Part shown: positions 9,024-18,099 of the stretch, piece by piece
Numbering within the stretch: the first letter of the stretch is position 1
Layout: each line of letters opens with the position of its first letter
Assembly (NCBI GenBank): GCA_964531385.1
Contig: CAZHGC010000014.1
Location: forward strand, 5,149-69,148
DNA from: MGBC114079 sp964531385
Lineage (GTDB): Bacteria; Bacillota; Clostridia; Lachnospirales; CAG-274
Direction: 5' to 3'
DNA: 64,000 nt
The notes under the pieces: generated by a model
What the model saw: the letters and a program-made list of their open reading frames with translations, nothing else
Told to the model about the DNA's origin: nothing
Databases searched by the model: none
Position numbers and translations under genes: made by a program

Positions 9024-10178
9024 ATGGGTCTTGATTTTAGCAAAGCTAACAAAATTCAGTCAAATTCTTTGGATAATTCAACTAATTCGGAAACAGAAAT
9101 TGAAGTTGTTGAAAGTTATGATATTGTTGCCGACAGACAGCAGATGAACGAGACTTTGGTTAATTCGCAGGAAGTTGATGCAATTGTTAGCACGATTGAA
9201 ATTGACAATCTTGAAACGATTGTTTCTTTTGGTTCTGAAGCGGCAAACGAAATTTCAAAGGCTTCGGATATTGTTCTTAACAGCACAAATATGTCGCAAC
9301 TTGACGATTCAAGCAAGATGCTTGGTGTTTTGGCGAAAATTATGGAAAAATTCGATATTGAAGAAATTAAAGAAAACCCCGGTTTGTTTGGAAGAATTTT
9401 TGGTAGTTTGAGAAAACAGTTGGATAAAATTTTGGCAAAATATCATACTATGGGAGAGGAAATTGACAAAATTTATGTTCAGCTTAAGCAATATGAATCT
9501 GAAATTAAAGTTGCAAACAGAAATTTGAGCAGTATGTTTGAGGCGAACGTTGGGTATTATCACGAACTTGTTAAATATATTTTGGCAGGAGAGCAAGGTT
9601 GCAGAGAGATTGAAGAATATATTGCAAAAAGACAGGCGGATTTGGAAGAAACAGGCGATAATTCCATTCAATTTGAAATTCAAAGCCTTCAGCAAGCTTT
9701 AATGATGCTTGAACAAAGAACTCAAGATTTGAGAACTGCCGAAAATATTGCTATGCAGTCTATTCCTATGATTAAAACCATGGAATTTAGCAATATGAAT
9801 TTGGTTAGAAAAATAAATTCGGCTTTTATTATAACTCTTCCTGTTTTTAAACAAGCACTTGCACAAGCTATTATGCTTAAAAGGCAGAAAATTCAAGCTG
9901 AAGCTATGAAAGCACTTGACGAAAAAACAAACGAGATGCTTGTTAAAAATGCTCGAAACACAGTTGAGCAATCCAAATTGACAGCTAAGCTTGCTTCGGG
10001 AAGTTCAATTAAAATTGAAACTCTTGAAACAACTTGGAGAACGATTGTTAACGGAATTGATGAAACAAGGCAAATTCAGGAAAATGCAAAAAGACAGCGT
10101 CTTGCTGACAAGGAAAGACTTGAATCGATTAAAAGCGAGTTTGATAAAAGATACAGTATGCCGGAAAAGAAAGCATAA
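9024..10178 (+). CDS. telA: Toxic anion resistance protein TelA (YceH-like)
   Basis: A 384-residue, mostly helical cytoplasmic protein with long coiled-coil stretches, matching the TelA/KlaA family linked to tellurite and envelope-stress resistance. Characteristic segments are GLFGRIFGSLRKQLDKILAK in the first half and PMIKTMEFSNMNLVRKIN later. The ATG at 9024 is chosen because GAGGAAG lies about 9 bases upstream and just clears the yceG stop; an upstream reading would overlap yceG by 60 bases. The gene is followed by three TerD-family genes, the usual partners of TelA. Confidence 0.88.
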   Translation: MGLDFSKANKIQSNSLDNSTNSETEIEVVESYDIVADRQQMNETLVNSQEVDAIVSTIEIDNLETIVSFGSEAANEISKASDIVLNSTNMSQLDDSSKMLGVLAKIMEKFDIEEIKENPGLFGRIFGSLRKQLDKILAKYHTMGEEIDKIYVQLKQYESEIKVANRNLSSMFEANVGYYHELVKYILAGEQGCREIEEYIAKRQADLEETGDNSIQFEIQSLQQALMMLEQRTQDLRTAENIAMQSIPMIKTMEFSNMNLVRKINSAFIITLPVFKQALAQAIMLKRQKIQAEAMKALDEKTNEMLVKNARNTVEQSKLTAKLASGSSIKIETLETTWRTIVNGIDETRQIQENAKRQRLADKERLESIKSEFDKRYSMPEKKA

Positions 10179-10207
10179 ACCACTGTTGAGTGATTTTTGC
10201 GATAATA

Positions 10208-10238
10208 TTGTTAATAAGCCGTTTTTACGGATTATAAT
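10208..10238 (+). promoter_or_regulatory. Possible internal promoter before the TerD genes
   Basis: A clear TATAAT at 10233-10238 follows a weak TTGTTA box at 10208-10213, with a spacer near 19 bases. It could give extra transcription of the TerD genes independently of the upstream promoter. The box spacing is poor, so this is tentative. Confidence 0.35.
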
Positions 10239-10263
10239 ATACTAAAGATATGGGGGAATTTTT

Positions 10264-10845
10264 ATGCCGATTAATTTAACAAAGGGACAGAAAGTTGATT
10301 TGACAAAGGGAAACCCAGGGCTTAAAAAAATTATGGTTGGTCTTGGCTGGGACGTTAATGCGTTTGATTCGGGCTATGATTTTGACCTTGATGCGGCGGT
10401 TTTTATGCTTGGCGAAAACGGAAAATGCCCAACGGAAAAAGAATTTGTTTTTTACGGAAATCTTGAACATACAAGCAAATCGGTTAAACATATGGGCGAC
10501 AATTTGACGGGAGAGGGCGACGGAGACGATGAGCAAATTTTGATTGATTTAAGTAAAATTCCGACAAATATTTCTAAAATTGCATTTACCGTTACAATTT
10601 ATGAGCCGGAAGTTAGACGACAAAATTTTGGTCAAGTTTCGAACGCTTTTATTAGAATTGTTGACGAAACAACAGGAAGCGAACTTATTCGATATGACCT
10701 TGGCGAAGATTTTTCAATTGAAACGGCGGTTGTTGTTGGAGAACTTTACAAACACAACGGCGAATGGAAATTTAACGCTATTGGAAGCGGTTTTCAGGGT
10801 GGTTTGGCGGCTTTGTGCGGTCATTATGGCATTGATGTTGCGTAA
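10264..10845 (+). CDS. terD: TerD-family stress protein (first copy)
   Basis: A 193-residue TerD-domain protein. It begins with INLTKGQKVDLTKGNPGL, carries the acidic DFDLDAA segment and the highly conserved MGDNLTGEGDGDDE block, and ends in GEWKFNAIGSGFQGG. In the family these acidic clusters bind Ca2+. TerD proteins are cytoplasmic, often membrane-associated factors in resistance to tellurite, phage and cell-envelope stress; their exact activity is unresolved. A GGGGGAA ribosome site precedes the ATG. It is about 70 percent alike by eye to the next gene, so the pair arose by tandem duplication. Confidence 0.92.
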   Translation: MPINLTKGQKVDLTKGNPGLKKIMVGLGWDVNAFDSGYDFDLDAAVFMLGENGKCPTEKEFVFYGNLEHTSKSVKHMGDNLTGEGDGDDEQILIDLSKIPTNISKIAFTVTIYEPEVRRQNFGQVSNAFIRIVDETTGSELIRYDLGEDFSIETAVVVGELYKHNGEWKFNAIGSGFQGGLAALCGHYGIDVA

Positions 10846-10857
10846 GGAGGTATAATT

Positions 10858-11439
10858 ATGCCAATTAGTTTATCAAAAGGACAAAAAGTTAGTCTTACAA
10901 AAGGAAATCCGGGGTTATCAAAGGTTGTTGTTGGTCTTGGTTGGGACACTAATCAATTTGATACAGGCGGAAGTTTTGACCTTGATGCGGCTGCATTTTT
11001 GATTACAGACAGCGGAAAAGTTTCAAGGCAGGAAGATTTTGTTTTCTTCGGAAATTTGAAACACCCTTCCGAAAGCGTTATTCACTTGGGTGACAATTTG
11101 ACGGGAGAGGGTGACGGAGACGACGAACAGATTAAAGTTAACCTTTCGGCAATTCCGCCACAAATTACAAAAATTGTTTTTACGGCAACAATTTATGAAG
11201 CTGAACAAAGACGACAAAATTTTGGTCAAGTTCAAAACGCATTTATAAGAATTTACAACGAAGTTAACGGCGAAGAGCTTTTGAGATATGACCTTGGCGA
11301 AGATTTTTCGATTGAAACGGCGGCTGTTTTCGGAGAACTTTACAAACACAACGATGAATGGAAATTCAATGCCATTGGAAGTGGTTTTCAGGGCGGTTTG
11401 GCGGCCTTGTGCGACACTTATGGGATTGAGGTTGAATAA
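10858..11439 (+). CDS. terD: TerD-family stress protein (second copy)
   Basis: A second 193-residue TerD-domain protein, the same length as its upstream neighbour and 12 bases from it. It keeps the SFDLDAA and LGDNLTGEGDGDDE acidic clusters expected to bind Ca2+ and the C-terminal GSGFQGGLAALC. RBS AAGGAGGT is 7 bases before the ATG. Differences from the first copy cluster in the loop after DLDAA and in the middle strand. The two may form hetero-oligomers or answer different signals; that is inference. Confidence 0.92.
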   Translation: MPISLSKGQKVSLTKGNPGLSKVVVGLGWDTNQFDTGGSFDLDAAAFLITDSGKVSRQEDFVFFGNLKHPSESVIHLGDNLTGEGDGDDEQIKVNLSAIPPQITKIVFTATIYEAEQRRQNFGQVQNAFIRIYNEVNGEELLRYDLGEDFSIETAAVFGELYKHNDEWKFNAIGSGFQGGLAALCDTYGIEVE

Positions 11440-11441
11440 TT

Positions 11442-12044
11442 ATGTTTTGGGATAATGTTGCTTGTGTTTACGACATTTTTGCGAATTTTATCAACAGAAA
11501 AACAAACAGAGGCTTACAAAACAATGTTGTTGAAATGATTGAGCCGACAGATGAAGTTCTTGAATGTGCTTGCGGAACGGGGCTTCTTAGCGGAGTTATT
11601 GCTCAAAAATGCAAGAGCTTGACGGCAACTGATTTTTCGGCGAAGATGCTTAAAAAAGCCGACAAGAAATTTGGAATGTATGACAACATAAAGTTTGAAG
11701 AAGGAAATATTTTGCATTTGGATTATGTCGACGAAAGTTTTGATGTTGTTGTTGCTGCAAATGTTATTCATTTGGTTGATGAGCCTTATAAAGCAATTAG
11801 AGAATTTGACAGAGTTTGTCAAAAAGGCGGACGAATTATTATTCCAACATATATTACAAAAAACGACAAAGGCAAAGTTGCTTGTTTTATTGATATGGCA
11901 GGAAAGTCGGGTGCGGGGTTTAAAAGGCAATTCACGTTTGAAGAATATGAAGAATTTATTGCCTGTGCCGGTTATGAAAATGTTAAGTATACTTTGATTG
12001 GCGGAAGAATACCTTGTGCTGTTGCGGTTATAAAAAAGCCATAG
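11442..12044 (+). CDS. Class I SAM-dependent methyltransferase
   Basis: This 200-residue protein has the glycine-rich SAM-binding motif I (VLECACGTGLLSG, about residues 37-49), an acidic motif II (TATDFSAKML) and the post-I and motif III segments NILHLDY and FDVVVAANVIHL. It resembles small-molecule or lipid methyltransferases of the UbiE/BioC-like superfamily, but the substrate cannot be read from sequence. The start codon sits 2 bases after the stop of the second TerD gene, so the two are translationally linked. Its placement between TerD genes is unusual and hints at a role in the same stress response. Confidence 0.82.
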   Translation: MFWDNVACVYDIFANFINRKTNRGLQNNVVEMIEPTDEVLECACGTGLLSGVIAQKCKSLTATDFSAKMLKKADKKFGMYDNIKFEEGNILHLDYVDESFDVVVAANVIHLVDEPYKAIREFDRVCQKGGRIIIPTYITKNDKGKVACFIDMAGKSGAGFKRQFTFEEYEEFIACAGYENVKYTLIGGRIPCAVAVIKKP

Positions 12045-12096
12045 TTTTGGTTTTGCAATTTATTTTGATTTTTTAATTTGTGAGGGGGTTTGTGTT

Positions 12097-12687
12097 ATGT
12101 CCATTAGTTTGAAAAAAGGGCAAAAAGTTAGTTTGTCTAAGGAAAGTTCGGGGCTTTCTGTTGTTGTTGTTGGTTTGGGTTGGGACGAGGCTCAGCCTGT
12201 TAGGAGAGGTTTTTTTGCTCCTAAGCCAAAGCCTATCGATTGTGATGCTTCGGCTCTTGTTTTGAAAAACGGAAAGCTTGTTGATACAAGCGACGTTGTT
12301 TATTTTGGAAATTTACAACACAAAACAGGAACGGTTAAACATATGGGTGACAATTTGACAGGAGAGGGCGACGGAGACGACGAACAAATTCTTGTTGATT
12401 TATCTTCTGTTCCGCAGGAATATGACAGAATTGTTATTGTTGTAAATATTTATCAGGCTCTTGAAAGACGCCAACATTTTGGTATGATTCAAAATGCGTT
12501 TATTAGAATTGTTGACGGAAAAAGCAACAGGGAACTTTGCAAATATAATTTATCCGAAGATTATTCCGATATGAAAGCTATGATATTTGGTGAAATTTAC
12601 AGACACGACGGCGAATGGAAATTTAATGCCATTGGACAGGGAACAACGGACAATTCGATTGGAAAGCTTGCGGAAAGATATTATTAA
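12097..12687 (+). CDS. Divergent TerD-family protein (third copy)
   Basis: A 196-residue TerD-domain protein less like the first two. It shares ISLKKGQKVSLSK at the start, the MGDNLTGEGDGDDE acidic block and GEWKFNAIGQG, but has an inserted basic/aromatic loop (RRGFFAPKPKP) before a DCDAS segment replacing DFDLDAA, and a shorter tail without the FQGG motif. One Ca2+ site may therefore be altered. RBS GAGGGGG lies upstream, 52 bases after the methyltransferase. It is the last gene of the block before the Ca2+ pump. Confidence 0.88.
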   Translation: MSISLKKGQKVSLSKESSGLSVVVVGLGWDEAQPVRRGFFAPKPKPIDCDASALVLKNGKLVDTSDVVYFGNLQHKTGTVKHMGDNLTGEGDGDDEQILVDLSSVPQEYDRIVIVVNIYQALERRQHFGMIQNAFIRIVDGKSNRELCKYNLSEDYSDMKAMIFGEIYRHDGEWKFNAIGQGTTDNSIGKLAERYY

Positions 12688-12805
12688 ATTTTCCGACGGA
12701 ACAGAATTTTTATTTTACATAATTTTTTATAATAAAATTATTGAGAAAGTTTAAGTAAAAAATTATGAGCTTTTGCAAAAATATTTTATGATTAAAAAGT
12801 TTTTA

Positions 12806-12834
12806 TTGTGTTTTCGATAAATTTGAGTTATAAT
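12806..12834 (+). promoter_or_regulatory. Promoter of the Ca2+-ATPase gene
   Basis: TTGTGT at 12806-12811 and a perfect TATAAT at 12829-12834 are 17 bases apart. They give the pump its own transcript with a leader of about 35 bases. No terminator is evident between the third TerD gene and this promoter, so read-through is also possible. Confidence 0.6.
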
Positions 12835-12877
12835 GTTCATATTACGAATGTAATTTTTGTTACAAAGGAGGATAATG

Positions 12878-15541
12878 ATGAAATTTACAGGACTTAATGA
12901 CAAAGAAGTTGAAAGTTCTCGATTGAAATATGGTTCGAACCAAATTCCGGATTCTGAACCAACTACTTTTTGGCAAGAATTTAAAGAAACTTTCAATGAC
13001 CCAATGATTAGGATATTGCTTGCTATTGCGGCAATTATGATTGTTATGTTTGCTTTTGGGTATGCTGATATTTATGAGCCCCTTGGAACAATTGTTGCGG
13101 TTTTGATTGTTGCTTTTGTTTCGGCAAAAACGGGCGTTGCAAGCGATACGAAATATCGTGAGCTTAAAGACAGCACGAAAAAAGACCAATGTAAAGTTTA
13201 TCGCAACGGTGAAATTAAAGTTATCGATGTTGATGATGTTGTTGTTGGCGACAAAATTCTTTTACAATCTGGCGACAAAGTTCCGGCTGACGGTGTTTTG
13301 ATTTCCGGAAATTTACGTGTTGACAACTCGGCTCTTAACGGCGAGGCAGAAGAATGTAAGAAAACGGCGGCAGACGAAAGTTTTCAGCTTGCCGAAGATA
13401 TTACGGGAGACACTTTTGTTGACAAACATTCACTTTTTAGGGGAGCGGTTATATTTGACGGCGAAGGTGTTTTGGACGTTAGAAAAGTTGGTCTTAAAAC
13501 AATGATGGGAAAAATGGCGGAGGAGATGCAGGAGGACGAACCTGATTCACCTTTGAAAGTTAAGCTTGCGAAGCTTGCAAACCAAATTTCCACATTTGGA
13601 TATATTGGTGCGATTGTTATTGCTGTTTTATATCTTGGTTATTTCATTATGAACGCCGGCGGATTTGACGCTTTCTTTGGTATGGGATTTGAGCCTGTTT
13701 TCAAAAAGATTGTTGAAGCGGTTTCGCTTGCGGTTGTTATTATTGTTTGTGCTGTTCCCGAGGGCTTGCCTCTTATGATTTCTCTTGTTCTTATGAGAAA
13801 TACAAGCAAAATGCTTGACCATAATGTTCTTGTTAGAAAAGCGGAAGGTATTGAAACAGCGGGTTCGCTTAACATTTTATTTAGCGACAAAACAGGAACA
13901 ATTACAAAAGGTATGCTTGAGGTTGTTGAATTTTTTACGGCTGACGGAAAAGAAATTAAAGTTTCTGAGCTTGAAAAACATCAAAAGGTTAAAGAGCTTA
14001 TTGATTTTGCTATTGGCAAAAATACTCAATCTATGTTTGATGCGGAGCACAAAGTTATTGGCGGAAACGCAACAGACCAAGCTCTTATGAAATTTATTGG
14101 CGAGCCTACTTTCAGAAAACTTGAAAAAGATTCTGTAAATTCTGTTTCTGCATTTCAAGGTTTTAACTCTACAAATAAATTTAGCCAGGCAAGAATTGAC
14201 AATGTTGGAAAAACTTTCTATAAAGGTGCTCCCGAAAGACTTCTTGCAAAGGCAACAAAATGTCTTGATGAAAACGGAAATGTTAAAGATATTGACAGTT
14301 CTGTTTTGAATTCAAAAATCGATTCTCTTGCCGAAAAAGCTATGAGAGTTCTTGCTTTTGGTTATTCCGAAAAAAATCTTGTTGAAAACCAAATTAACGA
14401 TGATGTTGTTATTATTGGTTTGGTTGGTATTCGTGACGATGTTCGTCCGGAAGCAAGAGAGGCAATTACTGAAGTTCAAAACGCAGGTATTCAAGTTGTT
14501 ATGATTACGGGAGACCGTCTTGAAACAGCTGTTGCAATTGCAAAAGACGCAGGACTTTTGAAAAATGCAAAAGATGTTGCTTTAACTTCAATTCAGCTTA
14601 ATGATATGAGCGACGATGAAGTTAAAAAGATTATTCCGAACATCAGAGTTATTGCAAGAGCTTTGCCAACGGACAAATCGAGAATGGTTAGACTTTGTCA
14701 AGAAATGAATCTTGTTGTTGGTATGACGGGAGACGGTGTCAACGATTCGCCGGCTTTGAAAAGAGCAGACGTTGGTTTTGCTATGGGAAGCGGAACAGAA
14801 GCGGCAAAAGAAGCCGGAAAAATTGTTATTCTTGATGATAATTTCAAATCTATAAAAGATGCCATTTGGTATGGACGAACGATTTATCACAATATTTTGA
14901 AGTTCTGTAAATTCCAGCTTGTTATAAATGTTGCGGCTGTTGTTGTTAGTGCGGTTGCTCCATTTTTTGGAATTGAAGAGCCTTTGAAAGTTACTCATCT
15001 TCTTTTTGTAAATCTTGTTATGGACGGTTTGGGTGCGATTATGCTTGGCGATGAACCTGCACTTAAAGAATATATGACAGAAAAGCCGAGAAGAAGAGAC
15101 GAGAGCATTGTTAGCAAAAAAATGATGGTTCAAATTTTGATTATGGGTGCTTGGCTTACAGTTGTTAGCTTTGCATATTTGAAACTTCCGTTCTTTAGGG
15201 ATTTCTTTGGGTTTGACCCAGAAAAACCAAATGAACTTTTAACAGGTTATTTTGTTTTGTTCATTGTTAGTGCATTGTTTAACGGCTTTAACGTTAGAGA
15301 TGAGAAATTTAAGATTTTCAGCGGTCTTGGCGAGAATACAGGATTTTTGAAAGTGTTCTTTGCAATTATTCTTGTTCAGGCATTTATTGTTAACGCATCG
15401 CTTATTCCGGGGCTTGATTTTATTGGAAAAATGTTCAGCTGTGTTCCTCTTAAAATTGAACAATGGGGAATTTTGATTTTGCTTGCCGTTACAATGATTC
15501 CTATCGATTTGATTAGAAAATGTTTTGTGAAAACGAAATAA
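12878..15541 (+). CDS. Calcium-translocating P-type ATPase (PMCA type)
   Basis: An 887-residue type II P-type ATPase. Visible parts, in order, are a short N-terminal cation-ATPase domain, M1-M2, the actuator domain with ALNGEAEE (TGES equivalent), the M4 motif PEGLP at residues 294-298, the phosphorylated Asp337 in DKTGT, the TGDGVNDSPALKRAD hinge and a C-terminal bundle of about six membrane helices. This pattern matches the plasma-membrane Ca2+ pumps that export Ca2+ from the cytosol. The second Met (12878) is preferred since AAGGAGG at 12865-12871 is 6 bases before it. It lies directly after three genes for Ca2+-binding TerD proteins, suggesting a shared role in Ca2+ handling. Confidence 0.9.
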   Translation: MKFTGLNDKEVESSRLKYGSNQIPDSEPTTFWQEFKETFNDPMIRILLAIAAIMIVMFAFGYADIYEPLGTIVAVLIVAFVSAKTGVASDTKYRELKDSTKKDQCKVYRNGEIKVIDVDDVVVGDKILLQSGDKVPADGVLISGNLRVDNSALNGEAEECKKTAADESFQLAEDITGDTFVDKHSLFRGAVIFDGEGVLDVRKVGLKTMMGKMAEEMQEDEPDSPLKVKLAKLANQISTFGYIGAIVIAVLYLGYFIMNAGGFDAFFGMGFEPVFKKIVEAVSLAVVIIVCAVPEGLPLMISLVLMRNTSKMLDHNVLVRKAEGIETAGSLNILFSDKTGTITKGMLEVVEFFTADGKEIKVSELEKHQKVKELIDFAIGKNTQSMFDAEHKVIGGNATDQALMKFIGEPTFRKLEKDSVNSVSAFQGFNSTNKFSQARIDNVGKTFYKGAPERLLAKATKCLDENGNVKDIDSSVLNSKIDSLAEKAMRVLAFGYSEKNLVENQINDDVVIIGLVGIRDDVRPEAREAITEVQNAGIQVVMITGDRLETAVAIAKDAGLLKNAKDVALTSIQLNDMSDDEVKKIIPNIRVIARALPTDKSRMVRLCQEMNLVVGMTGDGVNDSPALKRADVGFAMGSGTEAAKEAGKIVILDDNFKSIKDAIWYGRTIYHNILKFCKFQLVINVAAVVVSAVAPFFGIEEPLKVTHLLFVNLVMDGLGAIMLGDEPALKEYMTEKPRRRDESIVSKKMMVQILIMGAWLTVVSFAYLKLPFFRDFFGFDPEKPNELLTGYFVLFIVSALFNGFNVRDEKFKIFSGLGENTGFLKVFFAIILVQAFIVNASLIPGLDFIGKMFSCVPLKIEQWGILILLAVTMIPIDLIRKCFVKTK

Positions 15542-15572
15542 TTGTTTTTTTGAACTTTTAAAATTTTAAATG

Positions 15573-15614
15573 TTTTGGGCTGTCGATTTTATTTGGCAGC
15601 CTAAAATTTTTTTT
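15573..15614 (+). terminator. Rho-independent terminator after the Ca2+-ATPase
   Basis: A 12-bp stem (15573-15584 with 15595-15606) around the sequence GGGCTG is followed by eight T. It separates the pump gene from the thrS promoter. Confidence 0.85.
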
Positions 15615-15646
15615 GTTTTTTATTTTGGATTGTTGAAAAATTTTTC

Positions 15647-15675
15647 TTGACATAAAAATAATTGACTATTATAAT
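15647..15675 (+). promoter_or_regulatory. thrS promoter
   Basis: A consensus TTGACA at 15647-15652 and TATAAT at 15670-15675 with a 17-base spacer. Transcription should start near 15682 and make the T-box leader described next. Confidence 0.9.
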
Positions 15676-15681
15676 TAATTT

Positions 15682-15910
15682 AAAGCTATGATGAGGACAA
15701 GTAGATTATTTTTTGTGATTTCAGAGAGGAACGTGGCGGGTAACCGTTTGCTGGAAACGTTTTATTCACGCTTTAATTGAAACCACCTTTGAGCGACTTT
15801 AATAGAGTACGTTTGCCTGCGTTAAAGGTTTTTGAGGGCTGTTTTACAGCTGAATTTGGGTGGAACCACGTTTTTTACGTCCCTTTCTTTTTTGGAGGGG
15901 CTTTTTTATT
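15682..15910 (+). promoter_or_regulatory. T-box leader controlling thrS
   Basis: The leader holds the T-box element TTTGGGTGGAACCACG (15855-15870) and a Stem I with an AGAGAG bulge near 15723. The segment GAA-ACC-ACCTTTGAG (15779 onward) has the usual layout of a specifier loop, giving ACC (15782-15784), a threonine codon. A competing stem with a T run around 15880-15907 forms the terminator. In this family, uncharged tRNA-Thr pairs with the leader, stabilises the antiterminator and lets thrS be transcribed. Confidence 0.92.
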
Positions 15911-15954
15911 GTATTTTTGTAAATTTTAAATATTATTTTTTTTGGAGGACGAAT

Positions 15955-17856
15955 ATGATTAATGTAAAATTGAAAGACGGAACTGCCAAACAATATGAAA
16001 ACGGTGTTACTGTTTTTGATGTTGCGAAAGACATTAGCGAGGGTCTTGCGAGAAATACTTGTGCAGGCTTGTTGAACGGAGACGTTGTTGATATTAGAAC
16101 GCCTTTGAACGAGGATTGTGAACTTAATATTTTGACTTTTGACAGTCCGGAGGGAAAAAGAGCTTTTCGTCACACAGCATCTCACATTCTTGCTCAAGCA
16201 GTTAAACGTCTTTTTCCGCAAGCAAAGCTTGCAATTGGACCCTCAACAGACGAGGGATTCTATTATGATTTTGACAGAGAGCCTTTTACACCTGATGAGC
16301 TTGAAGAAATTGAAAAAGAAATGAAAAAGGTTGTTAAGGAAAATTATAAAATTGAAAAATTTGAACTTCCGAGAGCGGAAGCTGTTAAATTTATGGAAGA
16401 AGCGGGCGAACCTTATAAAGTTGAACTTATAAACGATTTGCCGGAAGATGCAATTATTTCGTTCTATAAACAGGGCGATTTTACAGACCTTTGTGCAGGT
16501 CCTCACCTTGCATCAACTAAGTTTGTTAAGGCATTTAAGCTTACTTCTGTTGCTGGAGCATATTGGAGAGGTAACGAGAAAAACAAAATGCTTACAAGAA
16601 TTTACGGAACAGCTTTTACAAAAAGCGAAGACCTTAAAGACTATCTTGAAAAAATTGAAGAAGCTAAGAAACGTGACCATAGAAAGCTTGGAAAAGAGCT
16701 TGGACTTTTTACTTTTATGGAAGAGGGCCCCGGTTTTCCGTTCTTTTTGCCTAAAGGAATGGTTCTTAAAAACACCCTTATTAATTTCTGGAGAGAAATT
16801 CACGAAAAAGAGGGGTATGTTGAAATTTCAACTCCTATGATGCTTAATCGTCAGCTTTGGGAAACTTCAGGACATTGGGGTCATTATAAAAACAATATGT
16901 ATACAACTGTTATTGATGAAGAGGATTTTGCGATTAAACCAATGAACTGCCCCGGCGGACTTTTGGTTTACAAATCTTCTCAACATTCATACAGGGATTT
17001 GCCTATAAGAATGGGCGAGCTTGGTCTTGTTCACAGACACGAAAAATCAGGACAGCTTCATGGTCTTATGCGTGTTAGATGTTTTACTCAAGACGATGCA
17101 CATATTTTTATGACACCGGAACAAATTAAAGATGAGATTAAAGGTGTTGTTAGAATAATTGACGAAGTTTACAGCCTTTTTGGTTTTAAATATCATGTTG
17201 AACTTTCAACAAGACCGGAAGACAGTATGGGAAGCGACGAAGATTGGGAAATGGCAACAAACGGTCTTAAAGCGGCTCTTGATGATTTGGGAATGGATTA
17301 TGTTATTAACGAGGGTGACGGTGCTTTTTATGGTCCGAAAATTGATTTCCACCTTGAAGACTGCCTTGGAAGAACATGGCAATGTGGAACAATTCAGCTT
17401 GACTTCCAACTTCCGTTACGTTTTGATGCGGAATATGTTGGTGCAGACAACGAAAAGCACAGACCAATTATGATTCACCGAGTTGTTTTTGGTTCAATTG
17501 AAAGATTTATTGGTATTTTGACAGAGCATTTTGCGGGAAATTTCCCAACTTGGCTTGCTCCTGTTCAGGCGGCTGTTTTGCCTATTTCCGAAAAATATCA
17601 CGATTATGCTGAAAAAGTTGTTCAACAGCTTAAAGACAACGGAATTAGAGTTCAGGCTGATTACAGAGCGGAAAAAATTGGATATAAAATTCGTGAGGCT
17701 CGTTTGCAGAGAATTCCTTATCTTTTGGTTGTTGGAGAAAAAGAATCTGTTTCCGGCGAAGTTGCCGTTAAAAGCCATGGCGAAGATTTGGGCTCTAAGA
17801 AAGTTGAAGAATTTATTAAAGAAATTAGAGCCGAAATTGACAGCAAAGCTCAATAA
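15955..17856 (+). CDS. thrS: Threonyl-tRNA synthetase
   Basis: A 633-residue class II aminoacyl-tRNA synthetase in the usual order: TGS domain (residues 1-60), editing/SAD domain with HTASHILAQA (HxxxH-type zinc site of the second editing domain), catalytic core with MNCPGG, VHRHEKSGQLHGLMRVR and the motif 3 region HRVVFGSIERFIG, then the anticodon-binding domain. It charges tRNA-Thr and clears mischarged Ser. The ATG at 15955 follows GGAGG; earlier in-frame codons lie inside the T-box and its terminator, so they are not used. Control is by the T-box just upstream. Confidence 0.97.
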   Translation: MINVKLKDGTAKQYENGVTVFDVAKDISEGLARNTCAGLLNGDVVDIRTPLNEDCELNILTFDSPEGKRAFRHTASHILAQAVKRLFPQAKLAIGPSTDEGFYYDFDREPFTPDELEEIEKEMKKVVKENYKIEKFELPRAEAVKFMEEAGEPYKVELINDLPEDAIISFYKQGDFTDLCAGPHLASTKFVKAFKLTSVAGAYWRGNEKNKMLTRIYGTAFTKSEDLKDYLEKIEEAKKRDHRKLGKELGLFTFMEEGPGFPFFLPKGMVLKNTLINFWREIHEKEGYVEISTPMMLNRQLWETSGHWGHYKNNMYTTVIDEEDFAIKPMNCPGGLLVYKSSQHSYRDLPIRMGELGLVHRHEKSGQLHGLMRVRCFTQDDAHIFMTPEQIKDEIKGVVRIIDEVYSLFGFKYHVELSTRPEDSMGSDEDWEMATNGLKAALDDLGMDYVINEGDGAFYGPKIDFHLEDCLGRTWQCGTIQLDFQLPLRFDAEYVGADNEKHRPIMIHRVVFGSIERFIGILTEHFAGNFPTWLAPVQAAVLPISEKYHDYAEKVVQQLKDNGIRVQADYRAEKIGYKIREARLQRIPYLLVVGEKESVSGEVAVKSHGEDLGSKKVEEFIKEIRAEIDSKAQ

Positions 17857-17874
17857 TATTTGAAAATGTGTTTT

Positions 17875-17904
17875 CGCAGGGGAAGGCAAAAGCTTTCCCT
17901 TGCG
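17875..17904 (+). terminator. Hairpin downstream of thrS
   Basis: A 13-bp stem with an AAAA loop (CGCAGGGGAAGGC and partner). The T-rich tract comes only after about 30 bases, so it may act as an mRNA 3' stabiliser or a weak terminator. Confidence 0.5.
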
Positions 17905-18099
17905 GAGGATTGTTTGATTAAATTATTTTTTTTATTTGCGGGAGAAAGTTTTTTTCGGGGAGATGCCACAGAAAGGTTAATTATGTGGCTGTTTATCTAA
18001 TCAAATTGGGGTTTTGTTTTTATAAAAATTAATATATGCCGTAGTTGTCATTATATTTTTGGTTGCGGTGAAATATTAATATTTTGTTGAGGAGAAAAA

